Positions 25,702 through 33,403 of a stretch of DNA of 64,000 nt are shown here, piece after piece. The stretch is taken from the NCBI RefSeq assembly GCF_004000255.1, contig NZ_RCIQ01000012.1, positions 79,556-143,555 of the forward strand, read 5' to 3'. Under the pieces are notes generated by a model. It was given only the letters and a program-made list of their open reading frames with translations. It ran no database searches and had not been told where the DNA came from. The stretch comes from Nioella ostreopsis. GTDB lineage: Bacteria; Pseudomonadota; Alphaproteobacteria; Rhodobacterales; Rhodobacteraceae. Every line of letters starts with the position of its first letter. The first letter of the stretch is position 1. The translations under genes were made by a program, and so were the position numbers.

Positions 25702-26324
25702 GTTTCACCTACAGCGTCTGCTTCCATTGCTCTGCGGATCTTCGGCACCGCGAATTCCCTCGGCTCGTGATAGTCGATGGAGCCGGCGAAGCGTCCTTCC
25801 GGGTCGAACAAGAACACGCTCGCCGTGTGGTTCATCGTATAGTCGCCACTCTCAGTGGGCACCCGTTCATAGATTGCGCGAAAATCGGCCGCAGCACGCG
25901 CGATCTGTGGTTCAGGGCCTGTCCAACCGCGTATTGCGGGATGAAAATAGCCTACATATTCCGCCATCGCGTCAACGGTGTCACGCTCGGGGTCAACTGT
26001 GATTAAGATCACGTTCAACCGTTCTGCATCATCTTCCAGGTCGTCCAGCCAGCCGGAAATGTCGGAAAGCGTTGTGGGGCAGATATCCGGGCAAAAGGTG
26101 AACCCGAAGAAAACCAACGACGCGCGCCCGATCAACATGTCGGGTCCAACCGGTTGTCTTTCATGGTCTTGCAGACGGAAATCCATTTCCGAGAAGGGCA
26201 GCGGGCGCTGCTCCGCCGGATCAGGCGCGACAGGACCGTCTACGCGCCACCAGCCGACAAGAAGTGTCAGCCCGAGTGCGCCGAAACCCGTCGCACCATA
26301 GCCGAGAAGCGCCCGCCGCCGCAT
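25698..26324 (-). CDS. SCO1/SenC-family copper chaperone or thiol reductase (copy 1)
   Basis: Membrane-anchored periplasmic thioredoxin-fold protein, 208 aa. SCO proteins deliver copper to cytochrome oxidase CuA or act as thiol-disulfide reductases. A hydrophobic anchor covers residues 8-27. The copper-binding pair is in FGFTFCPDICPTTLS (Cys about 78 and 82) and the third ligand His in YTMNHTASVFLFD (about 166). It sits between the PCuAC-like gene (stop/start sharing position 26324) and the M23 gene. The operon holds a second SCO copy at its start, which differs in sequence, so the two probably have distinct roles. Confidence 0.87.
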   Translation of the reverse strand: MRRRALLGYGATGFGALGLTLLVGWWRVDGPVAPDPAEQRPLPFSEMDFRLQDHERQPVGPDMLIGRASLVFFGFTFCPDICPTTLSDISGWLDDLEDDAERLNVILITVDPERDTVDAMAEYVGYFHPAIRGWTGPEPQIARAAADFRAIYERVPTESGDYTMNHTASVFLFDPEGRFAGSIDYHEPREFAVPKIRRAMEADAVGET

Positions 26325-26788
26325 CAGCCCTCGGGTCCGCGCGCGGCGATGCCGAGGATCGGCACGTCGACCGTGACGTCACCGCCATCCGAGAATGTCA
26401 GCGTCAACGGGAAGGAGTCACCCTCGGTCATCGGAGATTGCAGACCCATCAGCATCGCATGCAGGCCGCCGGGTTCCAGCGCCACGGTTTCACCGGCTTG
26501 AATCGTGATCTCGCCTGCCGGTGCCATGGAACTGATGCCCTCGGCAGTTACTGTTGTCTCGTGGATTTCAGGCATCATTGCCAATGGCGTTGCGAGCCCA
26601 GTGAGGGTCACTGCGACGTCGCCTGTGTTGCGAACTGTTAGGTACGCAGCGCCAGGCCGGCTGGTGGAAATTGAGGCGCGCGCCCAGGCGTTTTCAATCT
26701 CCACGTCCTCTGATCCGGCTAACGCCGCGACGGGTGCAGCGAGGACTGTAACGAGGGCCAACGGCATGACAAGAGTCACTCTTTTCAT
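26324..26788 (-). CDS. PCu(A)C-family periplasmic copper chaperone
   Basis: Secreted copper chaperone of 154 aa with signal peptide (VMPLALVTVLAAPVAALAG). The H(M)X10MX21HXM copper-binding pattern is visible: PEIHETTVTAEGISSM followed by LEPGGLHAMLMGL. In bacteria PCuAC works with SCO to load the CuA site or to protect against periplasmic copper; its neighbour downstream is a SCO gene, as usual. The ATG at 26788 has GGAAACCGAG before it; a GTG four codons upstream is also possible. It is 27 bases after the DsbA-like gene. Confidence 0.87.
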   Translation of the reverse strand: MKRVTLVMPLALVTVLAAPVAALAGSEDVEIENAWARASISTSRPGAAYLTVRNTGDVAVTLTGLATPLAMMPEIHETTVTAEGISSMAPAGEITIQAGETVALEPGGLHAMLMGLQSPMTEGDSFPLTLTFSDGGDVTVDVPILGIAARGPEG

Positions 26789-26815
26789 CTCGGTTTCCAC
26801 TTCAAGTTTGGGTGC

Positions 26816-27472
26816 TCACGACTCGCTGGCGACTTCTTCAGCCACAAGCGCGCGCAATTCCGCCTCGCCAAATGGGTCGACAGGCCGGCCGTTCACGAAG
26901 AATGTGGGCGTCTGGCGCACACCGACGGTTTCGATATCTGTGCGCTCTTGGTTCAAAAGCCCGGTGGTTTGCGGCGCCAGCATCTGAGCCTGCGCGGCCT
27001 CGGGGTCGAGACCCGCCGAAACGGCAACCTGCAGGATTAGGTCGGGGCGCATGTCTCCATGGGCCGCCCACCGGGGTTGTTCCTCCATGAGCGCTTCGAG
27101 GACCGCTTCGAAGTTCCCTTGCATTCGGGCGGCTTCGAGGACGCGAATGGCGATTTCGGAACCTTCGCCGTGGAACGGCGTGTATCTTAGAACGACCCGG
27201 ACACTTTCACCATGTTCAGCCATGATGTCCTCTACGATCGGGTAGAAGGCACGGCAGGCTTCACAGGCCGGATCGAAGAACTCGACGATGGTGACAGGCG
27301 CTTCCTCAGGTCCCAGGATGGGTGAATAAGGCCGAATGAGCGCCAGTTGCAGTTCGGTCGGAACCTCTGCGCTTTCAGTCGCGGGGGTGGATCGCGTCGT
27401 GTACCACACCGCTGTTGCAAACAGTGCAAAGCCGAGAGCGAGAACTCCCAGGACAATAGATCGGCGGATCAT
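26816..27472 (-). CDS. DsbA-like thiol oxidoreductase
   Basis: Membrane-tethered or exported thioredoxin-fold protein of 218 aa (hydrophobic segment residues 7-24). The active site is FFDPACEACRAFYPIV with cysteines at about 70 and 73; the CEAC pair differs from classical CPHC, as in DsbA/DsbC-related proteins linked to BdbCD pairs. The cis-proline loop is in VGVRQTPTFFVNGRP. It overlaps the DsbB-like gene by four bases, forming an oxidant pair. In this operon the pair may keep the cysteines of the SCO and DUF411 proteins in the required state. Confidence 0.85.
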   Translation of the reverse strand: MIRRSIVLGVLALGFALFATAVWYTTRSTPATESAEVPTELQLALIRPYSPILGPEEAPVTIVEFFDPACEACRAFYPIVEDIMAEHGESVRVVLRYTPFHGEGSEIAIRVLEAARMQGNFEAVLEALMEEQPRWAAHGDMRPDLILQVAVSAGLDPEAAQAQMLAPQTTGLLNQERTDIETVGVRQTPTFFVNGRPVDPFGEAELRALVAEEVASES

Positions 27473-27897
27473 AGCTGATTTTCCTTCAGAGACAGGGCCG
27501 ACAGGCTCGCGGTGAGCGTAAAGGCCAGAAGCGACAGTGCCGGAATCGGAAGTCCGAAGATTTTTTGATTGTCATCGGTACAAGACGGACCTGTCGCGGT
27601 GCAGGGTTGGATGGGCTCTGGGATGACACCGACATAAAGACCAGAATGCCAAAGCGCGATAGCCATGCCACCTAGACTGAGCGCGACACCGTAGCGTCCA
27701 ACGCCAGTGTCCTTCCACCAGAGGCCAAGGCCCAGAATGATTGGCAGCGGGAACATGAACGCGCGCTGATACCAGCAGAGCAGGCAGGGCATTTGGCCCA
27801 ATACTTCGCCGATGAACAGAACCGACAGCGTTGAGAAAAGCGCAACGATCCATGCGGCCATGAGCGCCGCCTCGCCTCTCAGGCTTGATGTCATCAT
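27469..27897 (-). CDS. dsbB: DsbB-family disulfide bond formation protein
   Basis: Inner-membrane quinone-linked oxidase that re-oxidises a DsbA partner, 142 aa with four hydrophobic segments. The first redox pair is CLLCWYQR (Cys about 38 and 41), the second lies in the periplasmic loop EPIQPCTATGPSC (about 99 and 106); both pairs are present. It is shorter than E. coli DsbB, matching the BdbC-like small form. Its gene overlaps the SCO gene upstream and the DsbA-like gene downstream by four bases each. Confidence 0.88.
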   Translation of the reverse strand: MMTSSLRGEAALMAAWIVALFSTLSVLFIGEVLGQMPCLLCWYQRAFMFPLPIILGLGLWWKDTGVGRYGVALSLGGMAIALWHSGLYVGVIPEPIQPCTATGPSCTDDNQKIFGLPIPALSLLAFTLTASLSALSLKENQL

Positions 27898-28514
27898 TCC
27901 ATATATTCCCTCAATTCCACCAGAATCTCTTCCGCCGGAGTGCCATATTGCCAGGACGTGGTGTATCCCGCGTCAGGGTTGAACAAGAACAATTGCGAAG
28001 AGTGGCCCATTGTGTAGCCGTCAGGTGCCGACGCTTCTTCGATACGTTCGAAAAAGATGTGGAAGGTGTCCGACGTAAGGGCAATTTGAGCTGGTGTTCC
28101 GGTTAGACCGATTATCCCAGCGTCGAACCGCGGAACGAAATCCGCAAGCACCTCGGGCGTGTCGCGCTCCGGATCGATGGAGATGAAAAGCGGCTGGACT
28201 TGTTCCGCATCGTTGCCAAGCAAGTCCATTACTGCGGCGACCTCGGAAAGCGTTGTTGGACAGACGTCCGGACAGTTTGCAAAGCCAAAAAACACGAGCA
28301 TCCATCGACCTGCGAAGTCCGCCTGCGTCCGTACAATCCCCTGATGGTCCGTAAGCTCGAAAGCAGCGCGGAAGACCTGCGGCTCGTCTGACCCCTGTTC
28401 GGAACGGTAACTATCCCAAAGCAGAAGCATAGCAAATGAAAGCGCCGCGACACCGACCAGCACCCAAAGGATCTTTCGTAGAAGCGCCAGATTCACTGCA
28501 AGTCGCCCGCCCAT
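27894..28514 (-). CDS. SCO1/SenC-family protein (copy 2), first gene of the periplasmic operon
   Basis: Membrane-anchored SCO protein of about 206 aa; hydrophobic anchor at residues 14-33. Copper/thiol pair in FFGFANCPDVCPTTLSE (Cys about 81 and 85), third ligand His in YTMGHSSQLFLFN (about 171). It is transcribed from a MerR-type promoter whose -10 element lies fewer than 20 bases upstream, so the leader is very short. ATG at 28514 is chosen; TTG at 28523 and a GTG six codons later are alternatives, and no ideal ribosome site is visible for any. It opens the operon running through dsbB, dsbA-like, PCuAC, SCO, M23 and DUF411. Confidence 0.85.
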   Translation of the reverse strand: MGGRLAVNLALLRKILWVLVGVAALSFAMLLLWDSYRSEQGSDEPQVFRAAFELTDHQGIVRTQADFAGRWMLVFFGFANCPDVCPTTLSEVAAVMDLLGNDAEQVQPLFISIDPERDTPEVLADFVPRFDAGIIGLTGTPAQIALTSDTFHIFFERIEEASAPDGYTMGHSSQLFLFNPDAGYTTSWQYGTPAEEILVELREYME

Positions 28515-28531
28515 ATTCGCCAATTTGTCGG

Positions 28532-28562
28532 GCTGTACATCCTCTAGCAGCTAGAGGTTCAA
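28532..28562 (-). promoter_or_regulatory. MerR-type promoter of the SCO-DsbB-DsbA-PCuAC operon
   Basis: On the minus strand TTGAAC and TACAGC are separated by 19 bases that contain the perfect dyad CTCTAG-CTG-CTAGAG. The arrangement matches the other two 19-base-spacer promoters of the island. It lies in the gap between the divergent SCO operon and merR, so the regulator would act on its neighbour directly. Confidence 0.8.
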
Positions 28563-28670
28563 GTTGTTTCTTCAGCTTCAGCAGTACCATCACGAGGTCG
28601 TGACTGAGGTGTTGCAATTCTATCCCCAGCCCTCCAAACCTACAAAGACTATAGCTAGAAGGAGAGGGGA

Positions 28671-29099
28671 ATGCTGACAATAGGTGGCTTGGGAAAGAAA
28701 ACCGGCACCAAGGTTCAAACGATCCGGTACTATGAACAGATCGGTTTGATGCCAGAACCGGACCGGACCGAAGGCGGGCAGCGCCGTTACAGTCTTGCTG
28801 CGCTGGACCGGCTTTCCTTCATTCGGCACGCGCGTCAGTTGGGGTTCTCGCTCGATGCAATCCGAGAACTCCTCGACCTAGGCGACCACCCTGATCGGCC
28901 TTGCGAGGAGGCGGACCAGATTGCACGTCGGCAACTAAAGCAGGTTGAGCAGAGGTTGCAGCGTCTGGAAGCGCTTCGGCAAGAACTAAAGCGAATGGTT
29001 CACGAATGCAGTGGTGGGAGAACTGCCGACTGCCGCGTTTTGGAAGTGTTGCGCGATCATTCGGAATGCCTGACCGACCACAACGAGATCGGAGCCTAG
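28671..29099 (+). CDS. MerR-family metal-responsive regulator (ZntR/CadR/PbrR-like)
   Basis: Activator of 142 aa. The N-terminal winged helix is standard (LTIGGLGKKTGTKVQTIRYY, then EQIGLMPEPDR), followed by the dimerisation coiled coil. Metal ligands typical of the Zn/Cd/Pb branch are present: Cys in DRPCEEAD (about residue 81) and the C-terminal cluster VHECSGGRTADCRVLEVL with a further DHSEC. This pattern matches ZntR, CadR and PbrR rather than CueR, which has a two-Cys loop. Ribosome site GAAGGAGAGG before the ATG. It is divergent from the SCO operon and precedes the transglutaminase/CDF operon; both have its expected operator. Confidence 0.88.
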   Translation: MLTIGGLGKKTGTKVQTIRYYEQIGLMPEPDRTEGGQRRYSLAALDRLSFIRHARQLGFSLDAIRELLDLGDHPDRPCEEADQIARRQLKQVEQRLQRLEALRQELKRMVHECSGGRTADCRVLEVLRDHSECLTDHNEIGA

Positions 29100-29205
29100 C
29101 TTCAAAATGCAATTTTCCCTTAGCTAGCAGGCGACGTATCGTCATTCGAATTCAAAGGTGCCAGAACAAGCAATACCTTGAGGATTGAGGACACTCAGAA
29201 ACAAC

Positions 29206-29236
29206 TTGAATCTACAGTCACTGTAGCACCTACATA
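29206..29236 (+). promoter_or_regulatory. MerR-type promoter of the transglutaminase-CDF operon
   Basis: TTGAAT and TACATA are separated by 19 bases with the perfect dyad CTACAG-TCA-CTGTAG. It is the clearest of the three such promoters in the window and lies between merR and its downstream operon. The start codon of the first gene follows 30 bases after the -10 element. Confidence 0.85.
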
Positions 29237-29265
29237 TCTCCTTGAACGATTCGAGGAGACCTTTC

Positions 29266-30036
29266 ATGCCCGACCAAGATCCGCTTCTAGAGCCTACCAG
29301 GCTCGTGGATTTCCAATCCCCGTCAATTGCCAAACTGATCCAGGATCACGGATGGGCCGATCTCGACGAACACGAGCGGATCGGAGCAGTCTACGACTTC
29401 GTGCGTAATGAAATCGCGTTCGGCTATAATCGAGAAGACGACATTCCCGCTAGTGAAGTCCTTGAGGATGGATATGGCCAATGCAACACCAAGGGAACGC
29501 TGCTGATGGCGCTATTGCGGGGCGTGGACATCAGATGCAGATTCCACGGGTTCGCAATTCACAAGGAACTACAGCGTGGTGTTGTTCCAGAACTTGTTTA
29601 CCCTGTTGCTCCGAAAGAGATCCTGCATTCCTGGGTTGAGGTCGAAACTGAGCGCGGTTGGGTGAATTTGGAAGGGTTCATCCTAGATCAAAGCTTTCTG
29701 AAGGTTCTGCAAAGTAGCTTTTCGAGCTCGGACAGCTTGTGCGGATATGGCGCGGGAACAGAAAGTCTGTCGACCCCCCCGGTAACATGGACAGGGGACG
29801 ATACCTACATTCAGAAGACCGGGATTGCTCGGGACTACGGAACATTTGACACTCCCGATGCGTTTTTTGGTCAGCACCGGCAGGCATTGGGTGTTGTACG
29901 AGAATTCCTGTACCGACATGTCATTCGTCATTGGATGAACGCTCGAGTCCGCTCCATCCGCGCTGGCCATGTCCCGGCGATTCCCGGATTTGCCAAACCC
30001 AACCATCGCCACCAGGACACCAGCCATGCCGCATGA
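29266..30036 (+). CDS. transglutaminase-like cysteine protease-fold protein
   Basis: Cytoplasmic protein of 256 aa with the transglutaminase/peptidase core: Cys73 in EDGYGQCNTKGTLLMALL and His121 in EILHSWVEVETERGWVNLEG; the acidic partner is probably Glu or Asp in the following segment (EGFILDQSF). No signal peptide is present. AGGAGA precedes the ATG by eight bases. The gene is the first behind a MerR-type promoter and overlaps the CDF transporter gene by 11 bases, so it is metal induced together with it. The reaction is unknown; related folds cleave or modify peptides, and glutathione-like substrates are conceivable. Confidence 0.75.
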   Translation: MPDQDPLLEPTRLVDFQSPSIAKLIQDHGWADLDEHERIGAVYDFVRNEIAFGYNREDDIPASEVLEDGYGQCNTKGTLLMALLRGVDIRCRFHGFAIHKELQRGVVPELVYPVAPKEILHSWVEVETERGWVNLEGFILDQSFLKVLQSSFSSSDSLCGYGAGTESLSTPPVTWTGDDTYIQKTGIARDYGTFDTPDAFFGQHRQALGVVREFLYRHVIRHWMNARVRSIRAGHVPAIPGFAKPNHRHQDTSHAA

Positions 30037-30943
30037 TCACGGGCACAATCACCTTGATCCGCAATCTGGCGATCGCCGCGTTGCCGTTGCGATCTGGGCC
30101 AATGCACTTCTTACGATTGCACAAATTGCCGGCGGCATCGTGTCGGGCAGTTTGGCGCTGATTGCTGATGCTCTTCACAATTTCTCGGATATGGCCGCTC
30201 TGGTGATCGCTTTCGCAGCCCGAAAGATTTCGCGCAGGGAAGCCGACGAGGAAATGACGTTTGGTTATGGTCGGATCGAGATCGTCGCGGCACTGATCAA
30301 CTACACCACACTGATAATTGTGGGTGTCTACCTTTGCTATGAAGGCGTCTTGCGGTTGCTCGAACCGCCAGAAGTGGCGGGCTGGACCGTAGTATACATT
30401 GGCGGTGTTGCACTGGTCGTTGATGCACTGACCGCACTGCTCACCTACTCGATGCAAAAAGATAGCATGAACATCCGGGCGATGTTTCTGCACAATCTGT
30501 CTGACGCGCTGTCTTCGGTAGCCGTAATCGTCGGTGGCATGCTGATCATTCTCTATGACTGGTGGCTGGTCGATCCAGTCATAACCATCCTTATCGCAGG
30601 CTACATTCTGTACCTCGCGGGAACCGAAATCGGCGGGCCGATCCGAACGCTGATGCTGGGCAGCCCGCCAGACATCGAAAACGCTGCAGTGGTCGCATTG
30701 GTCCGGGATGTGGAGGGGGTGATCGGAATCCACCACGTCCATCTGTGGCAGATGCAGGAACATGCGGTTTCCCTTGACTGCCATATCGTCGTCCATCCGG
30801 ATCGATGGCACGACGTTGAACCAGTCAAGTCTCAAATCAAAGCGAGGCTCAGCGCCGAATTGGGTATCGAGCATTCGACCCTCGAATTCGAAACCACCGG
30901 CAAGGCGCAAGCTGGCACTCAGCTATATGGACACAAGATATGA
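30026..30943 (+). CDS. czcD: cation diffusion facilitator (CzcD/ZitB-like)
   Basis: Inner-membrane H+-coupled exporter of Zn, Cd or similar divalent metals, 305 aa with six hydrophobic segments. The N-terminus is His-rich (PHDHGHNHLD). Metal site A is complete: ALIADALHNFSDMAAL in helix 2 and FLHNLSDALSSVAVI in helix 5 (HxxxD each). The cytoplasmic C-terminal domain has IHHVHLWQMQEHAVSLDCHI, typical of CDF proteins. The start is set by the overlap with the transglutaminase-like gene; four bases overlap the next gene. Together with the P1B ATPase it gives two export routes under the same predicted regulator. Confidence 0.9.
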   Translation: MPHDHGHNHLDPQSGDRRVAVAIWANALLTIAQIAGGIVSGSLALIADALHNFSDMAALVIAFAARKISRREADEEMTFGYGRIEIVAALINYTTLIIVGVYLCYEGVLRLLEPPEVAGWTVVYIGGVALVVDALTALLTYSMQKDSMNIRAMFLHNLSDALSSVAVIVGGMLIILYDWWLVDPVITILIAGYILYLAGTEIGGPIRTLMLGSPPDIENAAVVALVRDVEGVIGIHHVHLWQMQEHAVSLDCHIVVHPDRWHDVEPVKSQIKARLSAELGIEHSTLEFETTGKAQAGTQLYGHKI

Positions 30944-31497
30944 CGAAACTGGAGGCAATCCTTCTAGTCGCCGGGGTAGCGGATGCGGGGCTGCTCATCG
31001 CGATATTTGCTTGGTCGATACTGTTTCCAAGGCGACGGCTTTGGCCACCCGCGCACTCTATTGATTGGAGCGCAGTGATTGCTTGGCTACTGACTGTCGC
31101 AGTATTTGTTTTGACGATCGCCCTCGGGATCCTCGGATGGGGCGAGATTGGCCTTCCTGGCTGGGTTCGGTGGGGTATTGGCCTCCCATTGGTCTTAGCA
31201 GGCAACGCTGTTGTGTGGGCTGGAGTCGCCAGAATCGGGATGAAGGCCACAAGTGGGGCAAAGGCAGAATTGGTGACAACAGGCCTCTACCGCTACTCGC
31301 GAAATCCACAATATGTCGCCGACATGGCCATTTTGGTTGGTTTCGTGCTGGTAACAAGCGCCTGGTTTGCAATTCCGGTCGCGGCGGCGGGCGTCTTGGC
31401 CCTGGCGGTTGCACCCTTCGCGGAGGAACCGTGGTTGAAGCAGTCATACGGAGAGGACTTTGAGACATACCGCTCCTCAACACGCCGTTATTTCTAA
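30940..31497 (+). CDS. isoprenylcysteine methyltransferase-like membrane protein (CzcN-like)
   Basis: Integral membrane methyltransferase-family protein of 185 aa with four to five hydrophobic segments. The C-terminal SAM-binding signature of the ICMT/PEMT family is present: ELVTTGLYRYSRNPQYVAD followed by EEPWLKQSYGEDFETYRSS. Bacterial members have unknown substrates; one, CzcN, is part of the czc cobalt-zinc-cadmium resistance cluster of Cupriavidus, which fits its place behind a CDF gene here. The ATGA overlap shows coupling to the CDF gene. It ends the operon; IS256 follows after 143 bases. Confidence 0.82.
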   Translation: MTKLEAILLVAGVADAGLLIAIFAWSILFPRRRLWPPAHSIDWSAVIAWLLTVAVFVLTIALGILGWGEIGLPGWVRWGIGLPLVLAGNAVVWAGVARIGMKATSGAKAELVTTGLYRYSRNPQYVADMAILVGFVLVTSAWFAIPVAAAGVLALAVAPFAEEPWLKQSYGEDFETYRSSTRRYF

Positions 31498-31513
31498 CTG
31501 ATAGGAAAGCGTT

Positions 31514-31640
31514 ATGTTTCAGTTATTTGACGGAGAAAGGATGAAACAAGCCAAAAGGTTATGTTCGTACGGAAATGCTACGCCCGGGGCTCTGGTCCTC
31601 CGGTTATTCTGGACAATTATTGGCCAATCTCGAGCGCTAC
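31514..31640 (+). pseudogene. small frame interrupted by the IS256 element
   Basis: An ATG with AGGAAAG upstream opens a frame that enters the IS. If the IS and one copy of the flanking repeat are removed, the frame continues only two codons past the insertion and ends in TAG, giving about 45 residues with a hydrophobic middle (GALVLRLFWTIIG). It could have been a small membrane protein at the end of the CDF operon, or chance. I recognise no family. Confidence 0.25.
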
Positions 31641-32970
31641 GAGAGTGTCAGATCTTTTGTGTATGACTGATCCGGTTCATGCTTCAACGAAAGGAAGCAT
31701 GAATGACCATCTCGAAAGCAATCCTGGACGAACTGCTGCAGGGCGTGGAACGCCCGGAAGACCTGCTTGGCGACACCGGGCTAATGAAAGAGCTGAAGAT
31801 CAAGCTCATGGAGCGGATGCTGGGTGCCGAGCTGACGGCGCATCTGGGCTATGAAGAAGGCCAGGACGCGCCTCCCGGACAGCGCAACCGCCGCAACGGC
31901 ACATCGACCAAGGTGCTGAAGGGGCAGGACGGGGAATTGCCGGTGGCGATCCCTCGGGACCGTGACAGCAGCTTCGAACCTGAGTTAGTGAAGAAGGGCC
32001 AGACCCGGATTGACGGGATGGACGACAGGATCATCGGGCTCTACGCCGCCGGGCTGACGGTCCGAGACATCCAGGCCCACCTGCTCGACCTCTATGGCCT
32101 GAAGGTCTCGCCCGACCTGATCAGCCGCGTCACCGATGCCGTTCTGGATGAGGTCCGGGAATGGCAGAGCCGAGCCCTGGACCGGATGTATCCGATCGTG
32201 TTGTTCGATGCGCTGCGGGTGAAGATCCGCGATGCCGACAGCCGGACCGTGAAAAACAAGGCAGTTTACGTGGCTCTGGGCGTTACTCGCGACGGCCAGC
32301 GCGAAGTCCTGGGCCTGTGGATCGCCGAGAACGAGGGCGCCAAATTCTGGCTCTCTGTCATGAATGAGCTGAAAAACCGGGGCGTCCAAGACATCCTGAT
32401 CGCGGTCGTGGACGGGCTGAAGGGCTTTCCCGAGGCCATCACCTCCGCCTTCCCGGACGCCATGGTCCAGACCTGCATCGTGCATCTGGTGCGCCATTCT
32501 CTGAACTTCTGCTCCTGGAAGGACCGCAAGGTCGTGGCCGCCGACCTGCGCCGGGTTTACAGCGCCCCGACCGCCGATATGGCCGAAGCCGAACTCGATG
32601 TCTTCGAGGAAAAATGGGCCGGGAAATACGCGTCAATCGCCCCGGCATGGCGCCGGGCGTGGCAGGAGGTGATCCCGTTCTTCGGCTTCGATCCGGCGAT
32701 CCGCAAGATCATCTACACGACGAATGCCATAGAAAGTCTGAACCGGGTAATCCGTAAATCAATCAAGACGCGCGGCTCCTTCCCGACGGACGAGGCGGCG
32801 ACCAAGCTGATCTACCTCGCCATCCGCAACTTTGAGAAGGATGGCCGAAATGTCAGAGAATGGTTTGCCGCACGCAACCAGTTCGCCATAATGTTCGGCG
32901 AGCGCTTCGACGCTTGAGTATCTGAAACCGCATGGACCGGGCCAGATACACAGAGTTCAGGACACTCCCC
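31641..32970 (+). mobile_element. IS256-family insertion sequence, apparently complete
   Basis: Imperfect terminal inverted repeats carry GAGTGTC at 31643 and its complement GACACTC at 32961, continuing inward with matching TGTGTAT segments. The 7-base sequence gcgctac occurs directly before (31634-31640) and after (32971-32977) the element, a likely target duplication (8 bases with one mismatch is also possible). Ends are accurate to one or two bases. It separates the metal island from the AraC block. Confidence 0.85.
31703..32917 (+). CDS. IS256-family transposase
   Basis: Complete DDE transposase of 404 aa. The mutator-type core is visible: YPIVLFDALRVKIRD (first Asp), ILIAVVDGLKGFPEAI (second Asp), and YTTNAIESLNRVIRKSIKTR (catalytic Glu), with the C/HxxH-like VQTCIVHLVRHSLNF between. 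No stop or frameshift interrupts it, so the element may be active. The gene fills almost the entire IS between its inverted repeats. Confidence 0.95.
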   Translation: MTISKAILDELLQGVERPEDLLGDTGLMKELKIKLMERMLGAELTAHLGYEEGQDAPPGQRNRRNGTSTKVLKGQDGELPVAIPRDRDSSFEPELVKKGQTRIDGMDDRIIGLYAAGLTVRDIQAHLLDLYGLKVSPDLISRVTDAVLDEVREWQSRALDRMYPIVLFDALRVKIRDADSRTVKNKAVYVALGVTRDGQREVLGLWIAENEGAKFWLSVMNELKNRGVQDILIAVVDGLKGFPEAITSAFPDAMVQTCIVHLVRHSLNFCSWKDRKVVAADLRRVYSAPTADMAEAELDVFEEKWAGKYASIAPAWRRAWQEVIPFFGFDPAIRKIIYTTNAIESLNRVIRKSIKTRGSFPTDEAATKLIYLAIRNFEKDGRNVREWFAARNQFAIMFGERFDA

Positions 32971-32977
32971 GCGCTAC

Positions 32978-33403
32978 GCCTCTAGTAAGTAGCAATTTCT
33001 ATTGTTTATCAGCAAGATGAGCCGTATCTACAACTTGCGGGACGGCAATTTTCAAATCAGCCTCCGGGCACCAACTCGTATTCCCCCTGTTCTCGATTTT
33101 TCACGGGTCAATCCTAGGAATCGAACGATCTTCCGGACAGCTGCCGTTGGTGCACAGTGCAGCATTGGTCAAAATGGGCTCACAGCGGCCTTGCGGCGGT
33201 GCGGCGCGCGGGTCGTGGCCTTGCAGGCCCTTGCGTGGGCAACTGGATGGCTGGTGCCAGCCCCGAGCGGACCCATGGACCTCGGTGCGAATCTGCAATA
33301 GCTGACCTTCGCCACGCAGGTCGCGAACTCACACAATGCGGGACTTAGAGTGCATTCGGTGCAACTGCGCCAATGTCCGCAAAGGAGAGTTCAGCACCAG
33401 CGG
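32978..33403. other. intergenic region right of IS256, no gene supported
   Basis: About 430 bases between the IS and the convergent end of the AraC gene. Frames here (for example 33002-33301 plus) lack ribosome sites and any family resemblance. The sequence may be the decayed right flank of the metal island. No inverted repeat of note was found. Confidence 0.4.

Noticed and set aside
28640..28670. A fourth MerR-type promoter directly before merR
   Set aside because: CTACAA-AGA-CTATAG is only half dyadic and no -35 box lies 19 bases from a -10-like sequence.
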